Assembly (NCBI GenBank): GCA_905214925.1
Contig: CAJMOB010000046.1
Location: 1 to 21,058 of the forward strand
DNA from: Scybalomonas sp905214925
GTDB lineage: Bacteria > Bacillota > Clostridia > Lachnospirales > Lachnospiraceae
Reading direction: 5' to 3'
Length of the DNA: 21,058 nucleotides
Below are positions 6,816 to 15,353 of this stretch, piece after piece; the first letter of the stretch is position 1, and every line of letters starts with the position of its first letter. The position numbers were made by a program, and so were the translations under genes. A model generated the notes under the pieces. It had not been told where the DNA came from and did not search any database. It was given only the letters and a program-made list of their open reading frames with translations.

Positions 6816-9800
6816 TTATTGCTCTTTTTTCATGTTATCACGAGCAGCAGAGAGCATTAATTTAATACGGTTTAACTGGTTTACTTCAGAAGCTCCTGGA
6901 TCGTAATCCACAGGAACAATATTAGCTTCTGGATGCTCTGCACGAAGTTGTTTAATAACACCTTTTCCAACTACATGGTTTGGAAGACAACCAAATGGCT
7001 GTGTACAAACGATATTTTTTGTACCGCTGTGAATTAATTCGAGCATTTCGCCAGTTAAGAACCAACCTTCTCCTGTTTGATTACCAAGGGAAACGATGCC
7101 TTGTGCATACTCAGCAATTGTTTTAATATGTACAGGTGGATCAAAGCGATGACTGCTTTCTAAGCATTTTCTAAGGGTTTTACGGTATTGTTCTAGTACC
7201 CAAATACCAGTATTGCTTATAATAGCTCCAGTCAACGGTTTTCCAAGGTTTTTATGTTTGAAATTGCTGTTATAGAAGCTATACATAAAGAAGTCCAATA
7301 AATCTGGAACAACAGCTTCTGCACCTTCTTCTTCTAATAAATCTACAAGGTGATTATTGGCAGCAGGAAGGAATTTAACAAGGATTTCTCCAACAATACC
7401 AACTCTTGGTTTCTTTTCTTCTGTGATTGGAAGATTATCAAAATCATGAATAATCCCTTTAATATTTCTTTGGAATTCATTGAATCCGCCTTTTTCCAAT
7501 GATTTTTGACAGATTTTAAGCCATTTTTCATGGAGGGCATTTGCAGAGCCTTTTACCATTTCATATGGACGTGTACGGTAGAGGACACGCATAAATAAGT
7601 CACCATAAATCAGAGCTTGAACGGCTTTATGGATCATAGGTAGTGTAAAGTGGAAGCCTGAATTTTTTTCAAGTCCTTGTACACTAATAGAAACAACAGG
7701 AATTTGTGGAAGACCCGCTTTTCTAAGGGCACGGCGAATAAATCCAATGTAGTTTGTCGCACGACAACCACCACCAGTTTGGGAGATGACTAAAGCCACT
7801 TTATTTACGTCATATTTTCCAGATTTTAATGCTTCCATCAGCTGTCCAACCACAATTAGGGATGGATAGCAAGCATCGTTATTAACGAATTTTAACCCAG
7901 TATCCACAGCGGATTTATTTGGATCTGGAAGGATTTCTAAATTAAGTCCACAAGAGCGAAGGGCAGGAAGCAGTAAATCAAAGTGAATTGGAGACATCTG
8001 TGGGCAAAGAAGCGTATAGTCTTTTGACATCTCTTTCGTAAATTCCACGCGCTGGAAAGCGGCAGAAGAAACTTTTGGTTCCACATGATGGCTTTTACGG
8101 ACTTTTACCGCGCTAATTAAAGAACGGATACGAATTTTTGCAGCTCCTAAGTTACTTACCTCATCAATTTTTAATACTGTATAAATACGATTTGACTGGG
8201 TTAAAATATCAGAAACTGCATCGGTTGTAACAGCATCAAGTCCACAGCCAAAGGAGTTTAACTGAATCACTTCTAATCGTTTGTTTGTCTTGGCGTAGTT
8301 TGCCGCAGCATAGAGACGAGAATGGTACATCCACTGATCGGTTACGATTAATGGTCTTTCCACGGGTGCTAAATGAGAAATGGAATCCTCTGTTAGAACC
8401 GCAAGTCCATAAGAAGTAATCAGTTCAGGAATACCGTGGTTGATTTCTGGATCCACATGATAAGGACGTCCACATAAAACAATTCCATGGCGATTATGAG
8501 TTTCTAACCATTGAAGTGTTTCTTCTCCTTTGACGCGAATGTCATTGCGAACAGTTGTTGCTTCTTCATAAGCAGCATTTAGGGCTTTCATTACTTCCTG
8601 CTTTGTTAAAGAATAGCGCTTAGAAAGGCAGGCATAAAGCTGGTCACCTAACGATTTTTTATTATCAAGAGCAAGGAATGGATTCATGAAATTAACATTG
8701 TATGTTTTAATTTCTTCCATATTGTTTTTGATATTTTCTGCATAAGAAGTAACAATTGGGCAGTTATAGTGGTTATTGGCATCTTTAATTTCCTCTTGTT
8801 CGTATGGAATACAAGGATAAAAAATATCTTTAATGCCTTGTTTAATGAGCCATACAACGTGTCCATGAGACAGTTTTGCTGGATAACATTCCGATTCACT
8901 TGGAATGGATTCAATTCCCATTTCGTAAATCTTATGGCTGGATTCTGGAGATAAAACCACGCGGAATCCTAAACGAGTAAAGAAAGTAAACCATAATGGA
9001 TAGTTTTCATACATGTTAAGGACACGAGGAATTCCGATTGTGCCACGACTAGCCTTTTCTTCAGAAAGAGGTTCATAGTCAAAAACACGTTTTAACTTAT
9101 ATTCAAATAAGTTTGGAATTTGACCGCTTGTTTTTTCTTTTCCAATACCGCGTTCACAGCGATTACCAGTAATAAATCTACGATTTTGACCAAACTTATT
9201 GATTGTAAGTAAACAGTGGTTGGTACATTTTTGGCATCTTGTCATACTTGTATCATAGGTTAGCTGATTGATTTCTTCAATAGAAAGCATAGTAGTTGGC
9301 TTTTCTACTCGTTCTTTGGCAATTAAAGCAGCACCAAAGGCACCCATAATACCAGCAATATCAGGGCGAACTGCATTACATTCAGAAATTCTTTCAAAAC
9401 TTCTAAGAACGGCATCATTATAGAAAGTACCGCCTTGAACGACTATTTTTTCACCAAGATCTTTTGGATCGGTTAATTTAATTACTTTTAGCAATGCATT
9501 TTTTATAACAGAATAAGCAAGACCTGCGGAAATGTCCCCAACAGAAGCTCCTTCTTTTTGCGCCTGTTTTACTTTAGAGTTCATAAATACAGTACAGCGA
9601 GAACCAAGATCGATTGGATTTTTTGCAAATAAAGCAAGTTTTGCAAAATCTTCAATTCCATAATTTAAAGATTTGGCGAAAGTTTCAATAAAAGAACCAC
9701 AGCCAGAAGAACACGCTTCATTTAGCATAACATTATCTACGACGCCATCTTTGATTTTAATGCATTTCATATCTTGCCCACCAATGTCTAAAATACAATC

Positions 9801-11051
9801 GACCTCTGGTTCAAAATAAGAAGCTGCATAATAGTGAGCGATGGTTTCTACTTCACCAAAATCTAATAAAAGGGCAGATTTAATTAAAGCTTCACCATAA
9901 CCTGTCGAACAGGAAGAGGCAATTTTTGCATCGCTTGGCAGTTGTTCATAAATTTCTTTGATTGCATCAATACTTGTTTGTAATGGATTTCCTTTATTAC
10001 TGCCATAATAACTATAAAGAAGTTTTCCTTCTTCATCAATTAAAGCAACTTTTGTTGTAGTAGAACCAGCATCGATTCCGAGATAGCAGTTTCCATGGCA
10101 GTCTTTAATGTCACCACGAGCGATGGCGAAGCGATTATGTTTATCAAGAAAATTTTGATAGTCTTCTTCGTCACGAAATAGTGGTTCTAATCGATCCACT
10201 TCGTGGGCAATTTCAATTGTTTTATCAAATTGATGACAAAATTTATCCAAGGAAAGAACAACAGATTCTTCTGCATTTAAAGCCGCACCCATAGCAGCGA
10301 ATAAATGAGAATTTTCAGGATCGATTGTTTCTTCTTCTGTTAAATTTAATGTACGGACAAATGCCTGTTTTAATTCTGGAAGGAAGTGAAGAGGACCTCC
10401 TAAAAATGCCACATGTCCGCGAATTGGTTTTCCACAGGCAAGCCCACTAATCGTTTGATTGACAACCGCTTGAAAAATAGAAATGGCTAAATTTTCTTTG
10501 GAAGCGCCTTCATTGATAAGAGGCTGAACATCTGTTTTTGCAAATACACCACAACGAGCAGCGATTGGATAAATGGTATCGTAGTTTTTGGCATATTCAT
10601 TGAGTCCTGTAGCATCGGTTTGAAGAAGAGATGCCATCTGATCAATAAAGGAACCAGTACCACCTGCACATACACCATTCATACGCTGTTCAATTCCATT
10701 TGTAAAGTAGATAATTTTGGCATCTTCACCACCTAGTTCGATTGCTACATCCGTCTGTGGAGCAACTTTTTTCAAAGCTGAAGAAACACAAACAACTTCT
10801 TGGCAAAATGGAACTTGTAAGGAATCCGCCAAAGAAAGACCACCAGAACCTGTAATGACAGGTGAGACTTTAATATCTCCTAGCTTTTTCAGAGCTTCGG
10901 TGAGCAAATTGGCTAATGTTTCCTGAATATTCGCAAAATGACGTCTATAATCAGCAAAAAGAACTTGATCTTGAGTTTCATTTAAAATGGCGACTTTAAC
11001 GGTAGTAGAACCGATATCAACGCCTAAGTAATATTGTTTGTTTGATTCCAT
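6816..11051 (-). CDS. Giant 2-hydroxyacyl-CoA dehydratase activase-type fusion protein
   Basis: A 1411-residue cytoplasmic protein of the acyl-CoA dehydratase activase-related family. Domain 1 (about 6-260) is a BadF/BcrA/HgdC-type ASKHA ATPase with phosphate loop GVDIGSTTVK and cysteines C128 (GVCAGGTGSF) and C167 (ARCGVF), matching the two that hold the [4Fe-4S] cluster of HgdC dimers. Domain 2 (about 321-580) repeats this with GIDAGSTTTK, C447 (EACSSGCGSF) and C486 (GSRCTVF). A linker cysteine set TRCQKCTNHC (604-613) follows, then a DUF2229-like region and a C-terminal part resembling a dehydratase subunit with its own cysteines. Known activases use ATP to drive low-potential electron transfer for radical dehydration; the substrate of these large fusions is unknown to me. 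It stands alone behind a good promoter and AAAGGAG. No separate HgdA/HgdB-type genes are nearby. Length and frame are intact. Confidence 0.9.
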   Translation of the reverse strand: MESNKQYYLGVDIGSTTVKVAILNETQDQVLFADYRRHFANIQETLANLLTEALKKLGDIKVSPVITGSGGLSLADSLQVPFCQEVVCVSSALKKVAPQTDVAIELGGEDAKIIYFTNGIEQRMNGVCAGGTGSFIDQMASLLQTDATGLNEYAKNYDTIYPIAARCGVFAKTDVQPLINEGASKENLAISIFQAVVNQTISGLACGKPIRGHVAFLGGPLHFLPELKQAFVRTLNLTEEETIDPENSHLFAAMGAALNAEESVVLSLDKFCHQFDKTIEIAHEVDRLEPLFRDEEDYQNFLDKHNRFAIARGDIKDCHGNCYLGIDAGSTTTKVALIDEEGKLLYSYYGSNKGNPLQTSIDAIKEIYEQLPSDAKIASSCSTGYGEALIKSALLLDFGEVETIAHYYAASYFEPEVDCILDIGGQDMKCIKIKDGVVDNVMLNEACSSGCGSFIETFAKSLNYGIEDFAKLALFAKNPIDLGSRCTVFMNSKVKQAQKEGASVGDISAGLAYSVIKNALLKVIKLTDPKDLGEKIVVQGGTFYNDAVLRSFERISECNAVRPDIAGIMGAFGAALIAKERVEKPTTMLSIEEINQLTYDTSMTRCQKCTNHCLLTINKFGQNRRFITGNRCERGIGKEKTSGQIPNLFEYKLKRVFDYEPLSEEKASRGTIGIPRVLNMYENYPLWFTFFTRLGFRVVLSPESSHKIYEMGIESIPSESECYPAKLSHGHVVWLIKQGIKDIFYPCIPYEQEEIKDANNHYNCPIVTSYAENIKNNMEEIKTYNVNFMNPFLALDNKKSLGDQLYACLSKRYSLTKQEVMKALNAAYEEATTVRNDIRVKGEETLQWLETHNRHGIVLCGRPYHVDPEINHGIPELITSYGLAVLTEDSISHLAPVERPLIVTDQWMYHSRLYAAANYAKTNKRLEVIQLNSFGCGLDAVTTDAVSDILTQSNRIYTVLKIDEVSNLGAAKIRIRSLISAVKVRKSHHVEPKVSSAAFQRVEFTKEMSKDYTLLCPQMSPIHFDLLLPALRSCGLNLEILPDPNKSAVDTGLKFVNNDACYPSLIVVGQLMEALKSGKYDVNKVALVISQTGGGCRATNYIGFIRRALRKAGLPQIPVVSISVQGLEKNSGFHFTLPMIHKAVQALIYGDLFMRVLYRTRPYEMVKGSANALHEKWLKICQKSLEKGGFNEFQRNIKGIIHDFDNLPITEEKKPRVGIVGEILVKFLPAANNHLVDLLEEEGAEAVVPDLLDFFMYSFYNSNFKHKNLGKPLTGAIISNTGIWVLEQYRKTLRKCLESSHRFDPPVHIKTIAEYAQGIVSLGNQTGEGWFLTGEMLELIHSGTKNIVCTQPFGCLPNHVVGKGVIKQLRAEHPEANIVPVDYDPGASEVNQLNRIKLMLSAARDNMKKEQ

Positions 11052-11149
11052 AAATCAAATTAGCTCCTTTCTTCTATAGGCTTCTCTATTTTCTCTATTC
11101 AAGTAACCTATTTCTACCTATTAAAATAGAGACACATAGAATCGACTTT

Positions 11150-11178
11150 ATTATACAAAAAAATACTTGGATTTACAA
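11150..11178 (-). promoter_or_regulatory. Promoter for the activase fusion gene
   Basis: On the minus strand TTGTAA (11178-11173), a 17-base spacer and a consensus TATAAT (11155-11150). The leader to the start codon at 11051 is about 90 bases. I see no clear operator or riboswitch in it. Confidence 0.65.
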
Positions 11179-11241
11179 CTAAATAAAATTGGAACACATC
11201 CCCAGTTTTTGAATAGAATAGTAAAAAAACGAGGATTTTAT

Positions 11242-11613
11242 ATGAGAGAAGAGAAAGTAGTTCAGTGTAATGGTACAATTTATGTGGTACAAGAAGGTGA
11301 TACCATGTATAAAATTGCTAAAAAGTTTCGAATAAATCTGGAAACAATTATGCAAAATAATCCTTATTTAAATGTTTTTAATTTAAAAATCGGAGATGAA
11401 GTGTGCCTTCCGCTGAAAAAAATTCCTAGTATTGAAAATAGGTATCCATATGTGGTAAAATCACATCAAACTATATGGGATATTTTAAAAGAACATCAAA
11501 TAAGTTTTGAAGATTTAGCAAATGGGAATACAGTCGTCAAAGAACTTTCCTTGCCAGCGGGGACTGTTTTGATGATTGACAAAAAAAATAAAGTTGCCTA
11601 TAATTTAGAATAG
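11242..11613 (+). CDS. LysM-domain protein without signal peptide
   Basis: A 123-residue protein. A clear LysM domain at about 12-57 (YVVQEGDTMYKIAKKFRINLE, NPYLNVFNLKIGDEVCLP) binds N-acetylglucosamine-containing glycans in this family. A second, weaker LysM-like unit is at about 69-112 (YVVKSHQTIWDILKEHQISF). No signal peptide or membrane segment is seen, so export is not supported; a spore-coat or cytoplasmic role, as for SafA/SpoVID-type LysM proteins, is possible but is inference. The frame is open for 25 more codons upstream, but GAGGA (11231-11235) six bases before the ATG at 11242 decides the start. No convincing promoter was found close upstream: TTGGAA at 11189 and TAGAAT at 11214 are 19 bases apart. 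Confidence 0.75.
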   Translation: MREEKVVQCNGTIYVVQEGDTMYKIAKKFRINLETIMQNNPYLNVFNLKIGDEVCLPLKKIPSIENRYPYVVKSHQTIWDILKEHQISFEDLANGNTVVKELSLPAGTVLMIDKKNKVAYNLE

Positions 11614-11691
11614 GAAATAGAGTGGGTATTCGCCCACTATCAAAAAAAAGTACAAGCTAATGAAAAATTAGTGCAGAAAGGAAGTCCGCTC

Positions 11692-12630
11692 ATGATAAGA
11701 GTTTTTCGGACGATTGATGAGTCGATTCATCAAGTAAATGAAATATATGATGGCTGTTGGGTGGCGTTGTCTGCACCATCGGCGACAGAACTTTTAGATA
11801 TTTCAAATCGATTTCACATTGATATTGATCATCTAAGAGCTCCTCTTGACGAAGAGGAACGTTCTCGTATCGAAGTGGAAGAAGAGTACACATTAATTAT
11901 TGTGGATATTCCTATGATTGAAGAACGAAAAGGAAAGGATTATTTTATTACGATTCCTTGTGGTATTATTTTAACGGAAAATCTCATTTTCACAGTCTGT
12001 TTAATAGAGACTCCTGTGTTAGAAGTTTTTATGGATGGACGAGTACGAAATTTTTGGACTTTTAAGAAAACGAGATTTATTTTGCAGATTTTGTATAAAA
12101 ATGCGAGTATGTATTTGCAATATCTGAGAAATATTGATAAAAAGAGCGATGAAGTAGAAAAGAAGCTTCATATTGCTACAAAAAATAGTGAATTAATTGA
12201 ACTATTGGAATTACAAAAAAGTTTACTTTATTTTTCCACATCACTTCGTGCCAATGAAGTTGTGTTGGAGAAAATGTTAAAAATTGAACGAATTAAACAA
12301 TATCCAGAAGACGAAGATCTGCTAGAAGATGTTATTATCGAGAATAAGCAGGCCATTGAAATGTCGCAACTTTATAGTGGGATTTTAAGTGGAACAACGG
12401 ATGCTTATGCATCTATCATATCCAATAACTTAAATATTGTGATGAAGTTTTTAGCAATTGTAACAATTGTAATGTCCATTCCAAACGTAATCGGTTGTTT
12501 TTGGGGAATGAACGTAGGAGGAATTCCATATGCGCATGATCCAACTGGTTTTTGGAAGATAGTTATTTTCAGTTTGGTAATCACGATTATCGGTACGATT
12601 TGGTTACAGAGAAAAAATTTATTTAAATAA
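11692..12630 (+). CDS. CorA-family divalent metal ion transporter
   Basis: CorA proteins form pentameric channels for Mg2+ (or Co2+/Ni2+) in the cytoplasmic membrane. This one has 312 residues: a cytoplasmic N-terminal alpha/beta domain, a long helical stalk (about 125-250), TM1 (about 251-270) ending in the signature Gly-Met-Asn (272-274, WGMN in place of YGMN), a short outer loop (GGIPYAHDP) and TM2 (about 287-305) with a basic tail. The GMN loop is the ion selectivity filter. A GTG at 11671 extends the frame by seven codons, but AAAGGA (11677-11682) lies before the ATG at 11692, which fits better. It follows the LysM gene after 78 bases containing a short hairpin and no T-run, so it could be co-transcribed. 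The ion cannot be decided from sequence. Confidence 0.88.
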   Translation: MIRVFRTIDESIHQVNEIYDGCWVALSAPSATELLDISNRFHIDIDHLRAPLDEEERSRIEVEEEYTLIIVDIPMIEERKGKDYFITIPCGIILTENLIFTVCLIETPVLEVFMDGRVRNFWTFKKTRFILQILYKNASMYLQYLRNIDKKSDEVEKKLHIATKNSELIELLELQKSLLYFSTSLRANEVVLEKMLKIERIKQYPEDEDLLEDVIIENKQAIEMSQLYSGILSGTTDAYASIISNNLNIVMKFLAIVTIVMSIPNVIGCFWGMNVGGIPYAHDPTGFWKIVIFSLVITIIGTIWLQRKNLFK

Positions 12631-12669
12631 TCCCATCGTTTCGATGAAGGAAGAGAGGATAAGTATCAA

Positions 12670-13503
12670 ATGAATCCAATTCAAAAATTTTTAAATAAGA
12701 TGGAAAGAAAGTTTGGTCGGTATGCGATTCATAACTTGCCATTTTATATTGTCATGTTATATGCCATTGGATTTGTATTACAACTAGTATCCCCCAATAT
12801 GGCGGCTATGTGTTATTTAAATCCATATGCAGTGTTGCATGGACAAGTTTGGCGTTTGGTAACATTTTTAATTGTACCACCATCCGATAATTTGATTTTT
12901 ATATTATTTGTATTGTTATTTTATTATAGTATTTGTCAATCCTTAGAAAGAGTATGGGGATCGTTTCGCTTTAATGTATATTTCTTTACAGGAGTAATAG
13001 GAACGATTCTTGGAAGTTTTATTCTCTATGCGATTACAAAAAATCCCTATATTTTTATGGGAACTTATTATTTAAATATGTCATTATTCCTTGCATTTGC
13101 TGCAAGTTTTCCAGATATGGTAGTATATTTTATGATGATATTACCAATTAAAGTGAAATGGCTTGGTGTTTTAGATGCCATTTACCTTTTAATCGCCTTT
13201 ATACAAGGCGATATGGGAACTCGTATTTCAATTGTGGTTGCAATGCTTAATTTCATTTTATTTTTTGCAGGCACAAAAAATTACAAAAAGATTTCTCCAA
13301 AAGAAATCAGAAGAAAACAGACATATCGAAGGGAAGTCGATCATGCTTCTATAAAAGCTGGACAACCAAGACATCGCTGTGCAGTTTGTGGAAGAACAGA
13401 ATTCGACGATCCAAATCTTGAATTTCGGTATTGTTCTAAATGTGATGGCGATTATGAATATTGTCAAGATCATTTATTTACACATACACACATTAAGAAA
13501 TAA
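12670..13503 (+). CDS. Rhomboid-like membrane protein lacking catalytic residues, with zinc-finger tail
   Basis: A 277-residue polytopic membrane protein. Residues 20-200 follow the rhomboid plan: a short cytoplasmic start, TM1, the loop motif GQVWRLVTF (58-66, the conserved Trp-Arg), NLIFILFVLLFYYSICQSLE, then ERVWGSFRFNVYFFTG. Where active rhomboids have GxSG, this has GTYYLNMSLFLAFAASFPD (131-149). The catalytic His of the last TM helix is not visible (DMGTRISIVVAMLNF). It is therefore more like a pseudoprotease, similar in concept to iRhoms and Derlins. The soluble tail (204-277) holds two CxxC pairs (C237/C240, C255/C258) and C265, H268, H272 and H274, likely binding one or two zinc ions. 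It begins 39 bases after corA and ends 18 bases before pyk. Function unknown. Confidence 0.72.
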   Translation: MNPIQKFLNKMERKFGRYAIHNLPFYIVMLYAIGFVLQLVSPNMAAMCYLNPYAVLHGQVWRLVTFLIVPPSDNLIFILFVLLFYYSICQSLERVWGSFRFNVYFFTGVIGTILGSFILYAITKNPYIFMGTYYLNMSLFLAFAASFPDMVVYFMMILPIKVKWLGVLDAIYLLIAFIQGDMGTRISIVVAMLNFILFFAGTKNYKKISPKEIRRKQTYRREVDHASIKAGQPRHRCAVCGRTEFDDPNLEFRYCSKCDGDYEYCQDHLFTHTHIKK

Positions 13504-13521
13504 CTAAGGAGAGTTCAGACG

Positions 13522-14940
13522 ATGAAGAAAACAAAAATTATTTGTACAATGGGACCAAACACAGATGACCGTGAGTTACTTTTAGAACTTGCGAAAAACG
13601 GTATGGATATTGCGAGATTGAACTTCTCACATGGTGATCATGAAGAGCATTTAGGCCGTATGGAAAATATTCGCTGGGTGCGTGAGCAGACAGGACTTCC
13701 AATTGCAATGCTTTTAGACACACAAGGACCAGAAATTCGTACAGGTGTATTAAAAGAGGGCAAGGTAACACTTGTAGATGGTCAGAAATTCACATTAACA
13801 ACAAGGGATATTGAAGGTGATGAAACAATCACATCTGTAAGCTATAAAGGACTTCCAAACGATTTAACAGTAGGAAATCGTGTATTAATTGATGACGGAT
13901 TAATTGGTTTAAGAGTAGATGAAATTGCAGATACAGAAATTAACTGTACTGTATTAAATGGTGGTCTTTTAGGAAGCAAAAAAGGAGTTAATGTTCCTAA
14001 CGTAAGCATTAAGCTTCCTGCTATCACAGAAAAAGATAAGAGCGATATCATTTTTGGTGTTCAAAACGATATCGACTTCATTGCAGCTTCTTTCGTAAGA
14101 AATGCAGATGCAATTAGAGAAATCCGTGCAATTTTAAAAGAACATGGTGGAGAGCACGTTGCAATCATCGCTAAAATTGAAAATAGCGAAGGTATTGACA
14201 ACTTCGATGAAATCCTTGATGAAGCCGATGGTATTATGGTAGCCAGAGGAGATTTAGGTGTAGAAGTTGAAACTTGTGAAATTCCTCATATCCAGAAAGA
14301 TTTAATCAGAAGATGTAATGAGGTTTATAAACCAGTTATTACTGCAACTCAGATGCTTGATTCTATGATTCGTAACCCACGTCCAACAAGAGCAGAAGCA
14401 ACTGACGTTGCAAATGCAATCTATGATGGAACAGATGCTATTATGTTATCTGGTGAAACAGCAATGGGTAAATATCCAGTAGAAGCAGTAAGAACAATGC
14501 GTGAAATCGCAGAAGAAACAGAAAAATATACAGTAAAACATGAAATTGGTGAATACCGTCATAGATACGTAAGAAGAAACATTTCTAGTGCGGTTGCTTA
14601 CGCTGCTGTAACAACTGCTGCTAACTTAAATGCTTCTGCAATTCTTGCACCAACAATGTCTGGTTTCTCAGCAAGAATCGTATCTAAAAACCGTCCAGAA
14701 GCGAGAATCATTGGTTTAACACCATCAGATCAAACTTGCCGTAAAATGCAATTATACTGGGGTGTAACACCAATTAAACAAAAAGAAACATTCTCTGTTG
14801 ATGAGATGATGGAATCAGCTGTAGAAACAGCAAAAACAACAGAATTCGTTAAAGAAGGAGATACTGTTGTATTAACAGCTGGTGTACCAAGCGGAAAAGC
14901 TGGTGTTACAAACATTATGAAAGCTGTTGTTGTTGAATAA
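13522..14940 (+). CDS. pyk: Pyruvate kinase
   Basis: Transfers phosphate from phosphoenolpyruvate to ADP, giving pyruvate and ATP, the last step of glycolysis. The 472 residues have the N-terminal motif KIICTMGPNTDD, the B-domain entry LLDTQGPEIRTG (65-75), the catalytic Lys218 and Mg2+-binding Glu220 in IIAKIENSEGI, Asp244 in MVARGDLGVE, and ITATQMLDSMI with the conserved run ending in MLSGETA. The C-terminal effector-binding domain is present (to GVPSGKAGVTNI). There is no extra PEP-utilising domain as in Bacillus pyruvate kinase. AAGGAG (13506-13511) precedes the ATG. The 18-base gap to the previous gene holds no promoter, so transcription must come from within or before the rhomboid-like gene. 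Codon choice looks like that of a highly expressed gene, with many CGT and AAC codons compared with its neighbours. Confidence 0.97.
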   Translation: MKKTKIICTMGPNTDDRELLLELAKNGMDIARLNFSHGDHEEHLGRMENIRWVREQTGLPIAMLLDTQGPEIRTGVLKEGKVTLVDGQKFTLTTRDIEGDETITSVSYKGLPNDLTVGNRVLIDDGLIGLRVDEIADTEINCTVLNGGLLGSKKGVNVPNVSIKLPAITEKDKSDIIFGVQNDIDFIAASFVRNADAIREIRAILKEHGGEHVAIIAKIENSEGIDNFDEILDEADGIMVARGDLGVEVETCEIPHIQKDLIRRCNEVYKPVITATQMLDSMIRNPRPTRAEATDVANAIYDGTDAIMLSGETAMGKYPVEAVRTMREIAEETEKYTVKHEIGEYRHRYVRRNISSAVAYAAVTTAANLNASAILAPTMSGFSARIVSKNRPEARIIGLTPSDQTCRKMQLYWGVTPIKQKETFSVDEMMESAVETAKTTEFVKEGDTVVLTAGVPSGKAGVTNIMKAVVVE

Positions 14941-14958
14941 TTAATAGAAAAGTAGTGA

Positions 14959-14990
14959 GTCCTATAAGAGCATTGGCGCTCTTATAGGAC
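14959..14990 (+). terminator. Likely terminator after pyk
   Basis: A perfect 13-bp stem GTCCTATAAGAGC (14959-14971) with its complement (14978-14990) and a 6-base loop ATTGGC. The tail GCTATTATTATTTATAG is T-rich but lacks a pure T-run, so read-through into the next operon is possible. Confidence 0.7.
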
Positions 14991-15027
14991 GCTATTATTA
15001 TTTATAGTAGAACCTAGGAGTTATGGA

Positions 15028-15339
15028 ATGATTTTATATAAGAACTTATATGTTGGAAATTGTTTACAAAAGAATAAAGATAGAGTCATTCGTAAGATGA
15101 AAAAAGGCAAGGTCGTATTACGCTTATTTTGCGTGACCTTGCCTTTAGGTTCTCATGGACTTCTTGAAATTTATCCCTATTATGAGTTACAACAAAATTG
15201 GTTAAAAGAGCAAAATCCAACGATAGTGGGGATTGCTAAGAGTAGAGAAGAAGCATTTTTATTAGTGCAAGAGATTGTTGGAGAAGTTTATCAAAAAACA
15301 GGTGGATTTGATGTAGATGGTTATTTGAAATTAGAGTAA
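15028..15339 (+). CDS. Unrecognised 103-residue protein upstream of sporulation genes
   Basis: I cannot assign a function. The protein looks soluble, without signal peptide or membrane segment, with a basic N-terminal third, LRLFCVTLPLGSHGLLEIYP (32-51) and the end VQEIVGEVYQKTGGFDVDGY. I have a memory of similar short proteins next to DUF2953 genes in Lachnospiraceae, but this is unchecked. The ATG at 15028 follows AGGAG (15016-15020) by 7 bases; the nearer ATG at 15023 hits a stop at once. It is 14 bases from the DUF2953 gene and is probably co-transcribed with it and gerW. The coding region contains a perfect 12-bp inverted repeat, reported separately. A weak promoter (TTGGCG at 14974, TATTAT 17 bases on) overlaps the pyk terminator. 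Confidence 0.7.
   Translation: MILYKNLYVGNCLQKNKDRVIRKMKKGKVVLRLFCVTLPLGSHGLLEIYPYYELQQNWLKEQNPTIVGIAKSREEAFLLVQEIVGEVYQKTGGFDVDGYLKLE
15103..15146 (+). repeat. Perfect inverted repeat inside the 103-codon gene
   Basis: AAAGGCAAGGTC (15103-15114) and GACCTTGCCTTT (15135-15146) are perfect complements. A further ACGC (15120-15123) pairs with GCGT (15131-15134), leaving a 5-base bulge and a 7-base loop. The mRNA hairpin would lie about 75 bases after the start codon. It is more GC-rich than its surroundings and has no T-run, so it is not a terminator. Confidence 0.75.
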
Positions 15340-15353
15340 AAGAAGGGGGCATT

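Noticed and set aside
6816..11051. Possible in-frame fusion artefact or sequencing error joining separate genes
   Set aside because: The frame is open over 1411 codons with correct domain order, and single-chain proteins of this size and layout are known in Firmicutes, so it is a natural fusion.
11621..11638. Hairpin AGTGGG/CCCACT after the LysM gene, considered as a terminator
   Set aside because: The stem is only 6 bp and is followed by an A-run and not a T-run on the plus strand; on the minus strand the T-run precedes the stem. It may affect RNA stability but is not an intrinsic terminator.
12634..12646. CATCG-TTT-CGATG mini-hairpin between corA and the rhomboid-like gene
   Set aside because: Five pairs and no T-run; too weak to call.
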